Both the position numbers and the translations under genes were made by a program. Of a stretch of DNA of 64,000 nucleotides, positions 1 to 8,095 are shown in pieces; within the stretch, counting starts at the first letter, position 1, and every line of letters begins with the position of its first letter. The stretch comes from Imperialibacter roseus (GTDB lineage: Bacteria; Bacteroidota; Bacteroidia; Cytophagales; Cyclobacteriaceae). Under the pieces are notes generated by a model. That model saw nothing but the letters and a program-made list of their open reading frames with translations, did not search any database and was not told where the DNA came from. The stretch is from assembly GCF_032999765.1 (NCBI RefSeq), contig NZ_CP136051.1:4854501-4918500 (forward strand), in the 5' to 3' direction.

Positions 1-1
1 T

Positions 2-121
2 TTTGGGGAGGGTATCAAGCTCTTCGAAGGCTCTGAGGAAACATACCACCTTCGTGAGTTGAATTCCATTGTATATAAGGGTGGCGTCTTTCTTTTGAAC
101 TATGAAATAGACTACCTGTAA
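2..121 (+). CDS. C-terminal end of a dihydrofolate reductase/RibD-like protein (partial)
   Basis: The last 39 codons of a gene that begins before the window, ending in TAA at 119-121. The visible peptide has GEGIKLFEG and then a strand ending KGGVFLLNYEIDYL. This is the usual end of the RibD C-terminal/DHFR-like domain, which has a 'GxGxxLF' turn and a final 'NGVVxLxY' strand. Family members reduce pterin- or pyrimidine-type substrates with NADPH, and most small stand-alone copies are uncharacterised. A good terminator follows directly. The assignment rests on a short fragment, so only the fold is proposed, not a substrate. Confidence 0.55.
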   Translation, partial: FGEGIKLFEGSEETYHLRELNSIVYKGGVFLLNYEIDYL

Positions 122-148
122 CCATTTGTTAAACACCACCGAAGTCAG

Positions 149-194
149 CACCACGGCAGCATTTTAACCTGTTTATGCCGTGGTGTTTTTTTTT
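149..194 (+). terminator. Rho-independent terminator
   Basis: A perfect 10-bp stem (CACCACGGCA at 149-158, TGCCGTGGTG at 176-185) has a 17-nt loop and is followed at once by nine T (186-194). It ends the plus-strand gene whose tail is at 2-121. It also lies just past the stop of the minus-strand tolC-like gene, whose transcript would have the hairpin but an A-run, so it acts mainly on the plus strand. Confidence 0.9.
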
Positions 195-219
195 GCAAAA
201 CCAGGCATGCTTCACCTAC

Positions 220-1620
220 CTATTCCACTCCTCCAATCTCTTCATACAACTTACCTGTCGCCCATTTGAGTTCTCCCAGGGAGCGGTTGTATTTCGCTTC
301 AAGCTCGATCAGCTTGATCTGGCCCAGCAGCTTTTTGTTTTCCCGGCTGTTGACAAGAAAAATGGAGCTCTCCCCATTCTCGAATTTGGTGAGCTCCGCC
401 TGCAGCATGCGCTCGTAGTTGACCTGGATCTGCCTCTGCTGATCAATCATGTCGTCCAGCGTATACACCTTGTTGTAGCTCTGGTGGATTTTGTTGATCA
501 CTTCCCTGTTCTTCTGCGTGATCTTCAGGTCATACTCCTGCTGCTTTATCTTGACAATTTTAAGCTTCGCCCTCTCCTTTCTTAAAAGCAGCGGAAAGAT
601 AAAATCTACCCCTAGCTTGTAATTGTTGTCGTAGTTGGCGATCTCCAGATCATTCTGCCCGGCAAACAACATATTGTAATTGACATCAATCACAGGCTTC
701 AGCTGATCGCTGCTCAGTCTCCTGTCCAGCTCAAGCACACTGCTTTCTATGTTTAGCTTTTTCAGGTCAGGGTGGTTGGCCAAAGCCCAGTCGAGGTAGC
801 TATCCAGATCCTGGGAAATGGTGCTGTCTTGATGAAAAGGTCGCAGTGCCACTACGTCGAGGCTATCGGCCCAAACAAAGTTTTGCATGAGCAGGGTGCT
901 GTTTTGCAGGTTGAGCTCCGCCTCCCTGAGTTCGTTGGTCCATTGCTGCACTTGTATCAGCATTTCCACACTATCGATCGTGGCATTTTCTCCACTAATG
1001 GCGCCTTGCCTGATCCCCTCAAACCTCTGCCTGATCAGCCTCAGGTTGGTTTGCATGGCCTCCCTCTTTTTGTGGTTTTCGTACCACCACCAGTAGGCAT
1101 AGTTAGCATCCAGAAAAAGATTGTTGAGCACATTGTTCGCCTCGTTTTCGAAGGCCAGTGCCTCATATTTACCCTTCTGAAGCCCAATGGTTCGCTCGTT
1201 TCGGATCAAACCCTGCCCCACGGGCACCGAAACACCTGCATAGTAGAGGCCGTCCATAGGCACCGTATTTTCAGGACTGAGGTACAGGCCCTTGTTCCGC
1301 TCATAACCCGCCTTCAGGTCTACGTTGAGCAACGTGGGCACCTGCACGTAGGTGTTCCAAATGTCGTAGTAGTTCTTTCCGTCAAAGTTTTTCCGGCTGA
1401 AATCAGACACAAGCTTCGGATCGAAAGCTCCCCTGGCCTGATTGACGGCCAGGCTTCCCCGTGTATTGAGCAGCGTGGCCTGTCTGGCAATAGGATGATA
1501 CTTGTTCACCAGTTCGTAAAACTCTTCCAGGCTCAGCCAGCCTCCATCTGCAGGCTGAGACCACGCCAGGTGTGCAACAGACAAAAGCGCTAATATGATA
1601 AATAACCTCAGTTGTCTCAT
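220..1620 (-). CDS. TolC-family outer-membrane efflux protein
   Basis: About 466 aa. It starts at ATG 1618-1620, which gives a clean signal peptide (MRQLRLFIILALLSVAHLAWSQ). The longer frame upstream runs back into the HlyD gene. The body is long heptad-rich alpha-helical coiled coil, as in TolC/OEP proteins, which form the outer-membrane channel and periplasmic tunnel of tripartite exporters. The start overlaps the stop of the HlyD gene (ATGA, 1617-1620), so the two are probably translationally coupled. It is the last gene of the tetR-ABC-hlyD-tolC unit. It should dock with the HlyD adaptor next to it. The cargo cannot be read from the sequence. Confidence 0.88.
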   Translation of the reverse strand: MRQLRLFIILALLSVAHLAWSQPADGGWLSLEEFYELVNKYHPIARQATLLNTRGSLAVNQARGAFDPKLVSDFSRKNFDGKNYYDIWNTYVQVPTLLNVDLKAGYERNKGLYLSPENTVPMDGLYYAGVSVPVGQGLIRNERTIGLQKGKYEALAFENEANNVLNNLFLDANYAYWWWYENHKKREAMQTNLRLIRQRFEGIRQGAISGENATIDSVEMLIQVQQWTNELREAELNLQNSTLLMQNFVWADSLDVVALRPFHQDSTISQDLDSYLDWALANHPDLKKLNIESSVLELDRRLSSDQLKPVIDVNYNMLFAGQNDLEIANYDNNYKLGVDFIFPLLLRKERAKLKIVKIKQQEYDLKITQKNREVINKIHQSYNKVYTLDDMIDQQRQIQVNYERMLQAELTKFENGESSIFLVNSRENKKLLGQIKLIELEAKYNRSLGELKWATGKLYEEIGGVE

Positions 1621-2972
1621 TTTGATTTTTTGTCGGGATTGTAGGCTGCCTCTTCTTTGTAGAAATCGGGAGGAAACCCATTCAAATTCCTCCATAGCTC
1701 GTACCAAACCGGCACTTTTTTAAGCAGGGCTATGCCATAGGTGCCCGAGCCCAGCCGCAGCAACTGCGGCCACTCTGCAGTATTGGGGTCGGGGGCAACA
1801 AGCACCCGAAACTGCCCGTTGGGGCTGGCAGCCCTGTCGTAAGCCACAATCCTGCCAGAATAGGTGCCAAAAGACATGCCTGGCCACCCGTTGAAAACAA
1901 GGGCCGGCCATCCGTCGAATTGCAGCTGCACCTTACGCCCCTCTTCAATCAATGGCAGGTCAATTGGCCGCACATACATTTCTACTGCGAGGTCGTAGTT
2001 GACGGGAATGAAGCTAAAAACAGCCTCTCCTTCTTTCACCGTTTCCCCAATACCGGTGATCCTTGCCTTCGTCACATAACCATCCTGAGGAGCGGTGATG
2101 TAATAAAACCCAGACCTCTTTGTGTAACTGGACTGCTGTATCGAGAGCTTATTGAAGTCGCCTTCAGCTTGCAAAGCGTCAGAAAGTGCAGACATGCGGT
2201 CGGATTTAGCTTTCGCAATTTTTTCCGAAAACTCATTTCGTACGACACTTAAATTAAGCTTTGCATTGATGAATTCATTCTTGCTGGCCAGCCACTTGTT
2301 CTCTATCGAAATCTTCTTGTACAAAGCTTCCTGGAGTTTCTGCTTTCTCTGTTCCAGCTCCGTCAAAGATTTCAGGCCCTGGTCGTACAGCGTCTGTTGA
2401 CGGTCAAACTGCTTTTGTGCTATTTCATAATTGACCAGTGCCGTTTCAAAATCGATGCTGTCCGATAGCACTTTCAGTCTCGACTGATTGAAGTAGTTTT
2501 CTGCCTGCTCTGTTTTCAATATTTGGTTTTTCTCCAGGGCCGCAATTTGCTCTGCCAGCGCCTGGGCTTTGCTCACATAGGTATCAATAGACGCCTTTTT
2601 TGCATCCGTTTGATTAGTCGATCGCTCAATAAGCATGGGGTCCAAATATTCTGATTTCACTTCCGAAATAAATACGATAGTGTCCCCTTTCGTCACAAGT
2701 TGCCCCTCACGAACAAACCAGTTTTCTATTCGTCCGGTAATCATCGAATGGATGTTTTGTTCCCTGTTTTCGGGGCGGAGTGTAGTGAGTTTACCCCGGG
2801 CCCTGATGTTCTGTGTCCAGGGGAAAAACAACATCACCAGAAAAACAAAGAGAAGCGCCGACAGCAGGAAGACCAACTTCCGGGAGGCCGACGTTTCCAT
2901 CACGTCCTGATAGGCCGATTGATCCTTAAGGATCTCTTCACGGTTGATCGAATTATTTGAAATATTTAACAT
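1617..2972 (-). CDS. HlyD-family membrane fusion (adaptor) protein
   Basis: 451 aa. A short cytoplasmic N-terminus is followed by one membrane anchor (about residues 32-52, KLVFLLSALLFVFLVMLFFPW). Then comes a lipoyl half-motif (GRIENWFVREGQLVTKGDTIVFI), a long coiled-coil hairpin (about 120-270), the second lipoyl half (TAPQDGYVTKARITGIGETVKEG) and a beta-barrel domain. This is the standard HlyD layout linking an inner-membrane ABC exporter to TolC. It starts 4 bases after the ABC gene and overlaps the tolC-like gene by four, which supports one transcript and one complex. Confidence 0.88.
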   Translation of the reverse strand: MLNISNNSINREEILKDQSAYQDVMETSASRKLVFLLSALLFVFLVMLFFPWTQNIRARGKLTTLRPENREQNIHSMITGRIENWFVREGQLVTKGDTIVFISEVKSEYLDPMLIERSTNQTDAKKASIDTYVSKAQALAEQIAALEKNQILKTEQAENYFNQSRLKVLSDSIDFETALVNYEIAQKQFDRQQTLYDQGLKSLTELEQRKQKLQEALYKKISIENKWLASKNEFINAKLNLSVVRNEFSEKIAKAKSDRMSALSDALQAEGDFNKLSIQQSSYTKRSGFYYITAPQDGYVTKARITGIGETVKEGEAVFSFIPVNYDLAVEMYVRPIDLPLIEEGRKVQLQFDGWPALVFNGWPGMSFGTYSGRIVAYDRAASPNGQFRVLVAPDPNTAEWPQLLRLGSGTYGIALLKKVPVWYELWRNLNGFPPDFYKEEAAYNPDKKSK

Positions 2973-2976
2973 TGGT

Positions 2977-4722
2977 CTACTTCTTTTTAGGCTTCGTCGC
3001 TTTAGCCCTGGTTTCTATGTCCACTATTTTTCCGTACTCCATGGTAACTACTTTATCACATTTTGAAAGCATGAGTGGATCGTTGGTAACTGCCAATAAT
3101 GTCCATTTAGACTCAGGATCCGTCAGTATTGAACTGATATGCTTCCGGTCTTCAAAGTCCAGCCCATGCATCGTGTGATCCATCACAATCAGCTTAGGTT
3201 TCTCTGAAATGGTCCGAGCCAGGATAATTTTCTGTCTGGTGCTCGTCGACAGCCCCTGGCCTTCAGGTTGAATCATGGTACTGAGCCCCTTGGGAAGTGA
3301 CCTGAAATACTCCCCAAGACCAACCTCTTCTATGGCCCAAAGCATGTCCTCAAGGTTGATGCCTTCCTTCCCAACAGTGATATTTTCCTCCAGTGTGCCG
3401 TAGAAAAGATCCTGCATACCCAGGTTGTCGCCAATAAAAGAGCGAAAACTCATAATGTTGATGTCGCCCAGCGGTATGCCGTTGAAGTGGATCGACCCGC
3501 TATAGTCATTGTACAAACCTGAGAGCAACGCCAGTAATGTGGATTTACCCGATTGATTGACTCCTGTAATGCACACTTTTTCGCCCACGCCGACTTTTAG
3601 GTCTACTCCCTCCACGGCAGGTCTGTCAGTACCCGGAAACTGGTAAGTAAGCCCTGTTACTTCCAGAGAAATTCCCTTTCCTTTTGCTATTTCATTCAGG
3701 TCAATTCCTTCGTTGCTCTCCAACTCTATGTCTGTTACCTGCCCTAGCTTTTCCAGCCCTGTAAGTACATCATACACCGTTTCCATGCTGAGAATCAGTT
3801 TCTCAGATGAGTTAAGTACCAAAAGAATGATGATTTCAGAAGCAACAAATTGCCCGAGGTTGATCTCCTGATTGATAACCAGAATACTGCCCAGAATTAG
3901 AATGCCGCATGTAACAATTGTTTTGAAGGCCACAATATTTGAAAACTGCAGAATGAGGATATTAAAATGCTGCTTTCTGAACTTGAGATAGTTGCTTACA
4001 TAGTAGTTCATTTTATCGATGGGCAGGCTGGTCTTTCCGGCCAGCTTGAAAGTGCCCATCACCCTGGCCAACTCTTCAAGCCAATGGGCTACCTGGTACT
4101 TGTACTTCGATTCCATTATACTGGTCTTTAGCCCTCTGGACCCTGTAACAAGAAAAATGAGGGACATCAGCCCAATGAGTACAATGCCAAAGAAAACGAA
4201 GAAAGGGTGGTAAAAAGACAATAGAATCAACCCAAAGAAAATCTGTAGTACCGACGTGGAGGCGTCTATCAGGATCTTGGGAAGTCCCTTTTGAACGTTC
4301 AGTGTATCAAAAAAACGGTTCATCAGTTCCGGTGGGTAAAAACCGGAGATGGCTTCCATTTTGAACCTGGGAATCCGGTAGGCAAACTCGAAAGACGCCC
4401 GTGTGAAAATGCGCCGCTGTAGCAATTCAGTTAGCGACAATTGGAGAATCTGAATGATACCGGCGGTGGCCACACCCAGCACAACGATAAATATCAGCAG
4501 CCCCCAGGAAGAGGAGAATTCAGCACTGGTGACAAAACCGATGATCGCCTGAACACCAAGTGGCAGAGAAAGGTTGATCAGGCCATAGAAAATTGCATAG
4601 GCGTAAATGACGAAAATTTCTCTTTTGTCCAACGACAGCATCCTGAACAAACGCTTGACTGGCGATAATTTTGGTTCATCACCCGCATGCTTATTTTCTA
4701 TATTGAGACCGTCGCTATTCAT
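2977..4722 (-). CDS. ABC exporter (membrane + ATPase halves) with degenerate ATPase motifs
   Basis: 581 aa. About six membrane helices (residues 35-330) precede a nucleotide-binding domain (about 350-581), the layout of type I secretion/lipid exporters, with no N-terminal C39 peptidase domain. Walker A is intact (GVNQSGKST, near residue 390). The other catalytic elements are not. The signature reads LSTSTRQK instead of LSGGQ. The Walker B glutamate is replaced by His (LIVMDHT). The switch histidine is Asn (VTND). A homodimer could bind ATP but may hydrolyse it poorly. Gene order TetR-ABC-HlyD-TolC suggests an exporter under TetR control. The cargo is unknown. Confidence 0.85.
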   Translation of the reverse strand: MNSDGLNIENKHAGDEPKLSPVKRLFRMLSLDKREIFVIYAYAIFYGLINLSLPLGVQAIIGFVTSAEFSSSWGLLIFIVVLGVATAGIIQILQLSLTELLQRRIFTRASFEFAYRIPRFKMEAISGFYPPELMNRFFDTLNVQKGLPKILIDASTSVLQIFFGLILLSFYHPFFVFFGIVLIGLMSLIFLVTGSRGLKTSIMESKYKYQVAHWLEELARVMGTFKLAGKTSLPIDKMNYYVSNYLKFRKQHFNILILQFSNIVAFKTIVTCGILILGSILVINQEINLGQFVASEIIILLVLNSSEKLILSMETVYDVLTGLEKLGQVTDIELESNEGIDLNEIAKGKGISLEVTGLTYQFPGTDRPAVEGVDLKVGVGEKVCITGVNQSGKSTLLALLSGLYNDYSGSIHFNGIPLGDINIMSFRSFIGDNLGMQDLFYGTLEENITVGKEGINLEDMLWAIEEVGLGEYFRSLPKGLSTMIQPEGQGLSTSTRQKIILARTISEKPKLIVMDHTMHGLDFEDRKHISSILTDPESKWTLLAVTNDPLMLSKCDKVVTMEYGKIVDIETRAKATKPKKK

Positions 4723-4734
4723 TTTTTGTATTTT

Positions 4735-5418
4735 TTACTTCAACAGTTTAGAAATCAATGAGTCAATAAAATGGTAAACCTGAATCTCAACACTTTCTTG
4801 ACTGTCCCTCCTAATTTCTGTGAGGGAAGGTAAATGCAAAGCGAAAAAGGCTTGCTGATGAGATGCCTCCAGAATTGTGCTGGCTACGGCATGTGGGTAC
4901 TCAAAGGAAGGACTAATCGCCGAAATGGTCACAGCGATTTTGTGACAAAGCGATTTGAACCCCATGAAGAGCCCCTGATTATTGATCTCGTCTACTTTTT
5001 TTGTAAGGTATGTTTTGTCTGACTCGCTGACCACCACGTGCCTCAGACAAACTGTGTTTACGCCTGGCAAATCCATGCTCAGGTTACCCTGGTCCGCATG
5101 ACAAAGAATTTTGATGATTTCCTTCAGCTTGAGTGCTTTATCCTGGATATGGTGCGTTTGGTAGTCGATCATATATTCCAGCCAGGCCCAATACCAGGAC
5201 GTGAGGTATACCAACAGTTTCAATTTGTTTTCAAAATACCGGTAAATGGAAGCTTCAGTCGACCCAATGCTTTCTGCCAGCTTTTTGAAAGTAAACTCTT
5301 CAAATCCCAGCTGGTCAAGCAATTCGATGCTCGCTGAAATGATTTTTCTCCCTAGCTCAGTAGACTGGGGATCTTTACTATAATACCTCTCTCCAATTTG
5401 GATAGTAATCACTGACAT
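4735..5418 (-). CDS. TetR-family transcriptional regulator
   Basis: 227 aa from ATG 5416-5418. A TTG two codons upstream is also open. The N-terminal helix-turn-helix is clear (FTFKKLAESIGSTEASIYRY, about residues 44-63), and the rest is an all-helical ligand/dimer domain. It lies 12 bases before the ABC exporter gene and is first in that operon, so it probably represses its own operon in response to an exported or toxic compound. A TAnnTTTG-like -7 box (TACTTTTG, 5429-5422) ends only a few bases before the ATG, so the transcript may be nearly leaderless. Confidence 0.85.
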   Translation of the reverse strand: MSVITIQIGERYYSKDPQSTELGRKIISASIELLDQLGFEEFTFKKLAESIGSTEASIYRYFENKLKLLVYLTSWYWAWLEYMIDYQTHHIQDKALKLKEIIKILCHADQGNLSMDLPGVNTVCLRHVVVSESDKTYLTKKVDEINNQGLFMGFKSLCHKIAVTISAISPSFEYPHAVASTILEASHQQAFFALHLPSLTEIRRDSQESVEIQVYHFIDSLISKLLK

Positions 5419-5437
5419 GTACAAAAGTAAGATTATC

Positions 5438-5461
5438 CGTATCGATAGTATTACTATTACG
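5438..5461. promoter_or_regulatory. Candidate TetR operator (imperfect palindrome)
   Basis: An interrupted palindrome with outer arms CGTA/TACG and an inner TAGTA-T-TACTA lies about 20 bases upstream of tetR, in the gap shared with divergent egtB. The position fits autorepression by the adjacent TetR protein. This is inference from symmetry and location only. Confidence 0.3.
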
Positions 5462-5598
5462 AATAAAACTCCGAATTGTTTAATTATTTGCGAAAAAAAT
5501 CTTTGGCACTTTTTCGTAAAATGTCGTGACGCTTCTATTTCGCAGGAACCATAGCTGATTAAAATGGTTTTACTTTAAAGCAATACCTAAATTCATCT

Positions 5599-6864
5599 AT
5601 GGAACTGATAGAAAGGCCATCTATTCAACTGGTAGATTCATTTCAGCAGGTAAGAACACAGTCGGAAAAACTTTGCGAGCCACTCCAAACGGAAGACTTT
5701 GTCGTTCAGCCGGTTGTGGACGTGAGCCCACCCAAATGGCACCTGGGTCACACCACCTGGTTTTTCGAAACCTTCATCCTGCAACCCTATGTAAAAGGCT
5801 ACCAGCTCTTTAATGACAGCTATAATTTTGTTTTCAATAGCTATTATGAGTCCGTAGGGAAGCGGGTGGTGCGAACCGACAGAGGGAATCTCTCAAGGCC
5901 AACGGTGGCCGATGTATTCGCCTACAGAAAACATGTGGATGCGCACATGCTGGCCTGGCTGGAAAACAGCGAAAGCATACCGGAGCGGGCTGCCACCCTT
6001 CTGGCGCTTGGCCTCAATCATGAACAGCAGCATCAGGAGTTGCTCCTAACGGACATTAAGTACATTCTGGGTAACAATCCGCTGCAACCACTGTACAGGC
6101 CATCGGCGGCTGAAAAATCGACTGCTGCCAATGACGTGTCTTTTTCTGAGGTACAGGAGGGCATGCACACCATTGGCTACCAGGAAGAGGGCTTCCACTT
6201 CGACAATGAAAAAGGCGTGCACAAGGTTTTCCTTCACCCCTTCGCCATTCGCAACAGCCTTGTTACCTGCGGCGAATACCTGGAGTTCATCAGAGCAGGC
6301 GGCTATCAGAACTTCCGGTTCTGGCTGTCGGACGGATGGGCCTGGGTAAATACTGAAAAGGCAGAGGCGCCTATGTACTGGCACAAAATGGATGGTGTTT
6401 GGCACCAATACACACTCGGCGGGCTTCAGCCAATCGACCCCTCAGTTCCTGTCACACACATTAATTATTATGAGGCAGAAGCTTTTGCCCGCTGGGCTGG
6501 ACTAAGGCTGCCTACTGAGTTTGAGTGGGAGGCCGCATCTCGTCGGCTAAGTCCTTCGGCTCCCTCCACCTCCAATTTTGTTGAAAGCGAGCGCTATCAC
6601 CCGGTAGCACAAAAGCCGGGCAACTTACAGCTATTTGGGGATGCCTGGGAGTGGACTCAAAGTGCCTACCTGCCCTACCCGTATTTTAAAACTGAAGAAG
6701 GCGCTGTGGGAGAATACAACGGGAAATTTATGGTCAACCAAATGGTGCTGCGAGGTGGATCCTGTGCTACACCTGCCAACCACATCAGGGCCACTTATCG
6801 TAATTTCTTTCAGGCAAATTTACGCTGGCAGTTTACAGGCATCAGGCTCGCCAAACACATCTAA
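5599..6864 (+). CDS. egtB: Ergothioneine biosynthesis protein EgtB (sulfoxide synthase)
   Basis: 421 aa. An N-terminal DinB-like helical domain is followed by an FGE-sulfatase-type domain. EgtB is an iron enzyme that joins trimethylhistidine (hercynine) to a thiol (gamma-Glu-Cys or Cys) with O2, forming a sulfoxide. The three iron-binding histidines are visible: H51 in HLGHTTW, and H141 and H145 in HEQQHQE. The C-terminal core has WEWTQS, RGGSCATP and FTGIRLAK, as expected. The egtD gene follows after 7 bases. Length and motifs match the family. The related OvoA is less likely because OvoA carries its own methyltransferase domain. Confidence 0.9.
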   Translation: MELIERPSIQLVDSFQQVRTQSEKLCEPLQTEDFVVQPVVDVSPPKWHLGHTTWFFETFILQPYVKGYQLFNDSYNFVFNSYYESVGKRVVRTDRGNLSRPTVADVFAYRKHVDAHMLAWLENSESIPERAATLLALGLNHEQQHQELLLTDIKYILGNNPLQPLYRPSAAEKSTAANDVSFSEVQEGMHTIGYQEEGFHFDNEKGVHKVFLHPFAIRNSLVTCGEYLEFIRAGGYQNFRFWLSDGWAWVNTEKAEAPMYWHKMDGVWHQYTLGGLQPIDPSVPVTHINYYEAEAFARWAGLRLPTEFEWEAASRRLSPSAPSTSNFVESERYHPVAQKPGNLQLFGDAWEWTQSAYLPYPYFKTEEGAVGEYNGKFMVNQMVLRGGSCATPANHIRATYRNFFQANLRWQFTGIRLAKHI

Positions 6865-6871
6865 ACCATCT

Positions 6872-7852
6872 ATGGAAAAAGAACTTAATGAGGAAGTATT
6901 GCTTCCAACCGACACCTTTGCGTCCGAAATAGATGCGGGTCTCTCGGCAAACCCGAAGGCCATTTCCTCCAGGTATTTCTACGATGCAGAAGGAGACAGG
7001 CTGTTTCAAAAAATTATGCAACTGGATGAGTACTATCTCTCCAGGGCTGAGTATGCCATATTTAAAGAACACAAAGAGCTGCTTCTTCAATATTTTGCCG
7101 ACCAGAGAACTGCCTTTCATTTAATGGAATTTGGCGCTGGGGACGGGTGGAAGACCAAGGTGCTGCTGCGTCACTTCATAGAGCAACACGCAAAATTCGA
7201 CTACCGGCCCATCGACATATCAGGCAATGTACTTCAGGAATTGGAAAGCTCTCTCAAAACGGAGCTCCCTTCTTTGCAGGTACAAGGCATGGAAGGCGAA
7301 TATTTCGAAGTGCTGAACCAAATGCAAAAGACCGACGGGCAAAGAAAGGTAGTGCTATTTCTGGGGTCGAATATTGGCAACTTCAGGCAGCACCAAGCCA
7401 TCAGTTTCCTTTCTTCGCTCAGAGCAAGTCTGAACCAAGGCGACATGGTACTTATAGGCTTTGATATGAAGAAGGATCCGCACGTGATCCGAAACGCTTA
7501 CGACGATGCCAGCGGAGTTACGAGAGATTTCAATATGAATCTGCTCAAAAGGCTCAACATAGAGCTCGGTGCTAATTTTGATTTGACAAAATTCAAACAC
7601 TATCAGTCGTACGATCCCCAGTCTGGTGAATGCAGGAGCTATTTAATCAGCCTTGCCGAACAAGAAGTGACCATGCAGGCGATAGGGGTCAGCTACTATT
7701 TCAAAAAATGGGAGCCCATTCATGTGGAGATTTCCAGGAAGTTTGATTTCGAAACAATTAACGAATTGGCTGCCAGCAGTGGGTTTGGTGTCGTAAAAAA
7801 CCTCCAGGACACGGATGAATATTTCACTGATTCCCTGTGGGTGGCTACCTGA
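6872..7852 (+). CDS. egtD: L-histidine N-alpha-methyltransferase EgtD
   Basis: 326 aa. The ATG at 6872 is 7 bases after the egtB stop. The open frame extends further upstream but only inside egtB. EgtD trimethylates the alpha-amino group of histidine with SAM to give hercynine, the substrate of EgtB. The SAM-binding motif reads MEFGAGDGWKTKVLL, and FLGSNIGNF is a family hallmark. Family proteins also carry the ISRKF stretch near the end (VEISRKF). Together with egtB this forms the minimal pair seen in many bacteria. No egtA, egtC or egtE is in the window. Confidence 0.9.
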   Translation: MEKELNEEVLLPTDTFASEIDAGLSANPKAISSRYFYDAEGDRLFQKIMQLDEYYLSRAEYAIFKEHKELLLQYFADQRTAFHLMEFGAGDGWKTKVLLRHFIEQHAKFDYRPIDISGNVLQELESSLKTELPSLQVQGMEGEYFEVLNQMQKTDGQRKVVLFLGSNIGNFRQHQAISFLSSLRASLNQGDMVLIGFDMKKDPHVIRNAYDDASGVTRDFNMNLLKRLNIELGANFDLTKFKHYQSYDPQSGECRSYLISLAEQEVTMQAIGVSYYFKKWEPIHVEISRKFDFETINELAASSGFGVVKNLQDTDEYFTDSLWVAT

Positions 7853-7872
7853 TAGTTTACCGGAGAAAATCC

Positions 7873-7903
7873 TTTGCGTTTAATTAACACTGGTCTATCT
7901 TTG
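7873..7903 (+). promoter_or_regulatory. Bacteroidota-type promoter of tRNA-Leu
   Basis: TTTG at 7873-7876, a 19-base spacer, then TATCTTTG at 7896-7903. This matches the -33 TTTG / -7 TAnnTTTG consensus of the Bacteroidota housekeeping sigma factor. Transcription would begin near 7910, about 15 bases before the tRNA. Confidence 0.8.
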
Positions 7904-7925
7904 CACTCCCAATAAAGGTTTTAAT

Positions 7926-8009
7926 GCGCAAGTGGTGAAATTGGTATACACGCTACTTTGAGGGGGTAGTGGGCGTTAGCCCGTGGGGGTTCGAATCCCC
8001 CTTTGCGCA
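7926..8009 (+). tRNA. tRNA-Leu (anticodon GAG)
   Basis: An 84-base class II tRNA. The acceptor stem is GCGCAAG with TTTGCGC (one G-U pair). The anticodon arm is CTACT - TTGAGGG - GGTAG with anticodon GAG, reading CUC/CUU. The long variable arm is GGGC-GTTA-GCCC. The T-arm is GGGGG-TTCGAAT-CCCCC with discriminator A at 8009. The 3' CCA is not encoded. Confidence 0.95.
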
Positions 8010-8095
8010 CTTCTTTTCTATCTTCCCAAAACTTTTTTATTTCCACCAAAATCACTCATATTTGTGTAACAAATAACACACTGATTATTAGTGAA

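Noticed and set aside
772-1593. Long plus-strand frame opposite the tolC-like gene (273 codons)
   Set aside because: It lies wholly within a well-supported gene on the other strand and has no domain, signal or ribosome site.
7926-8009. tRNA-linked integration site
   Set aside because: No integrase gene and no repeat of the tRNA 3' end were seen in the window.
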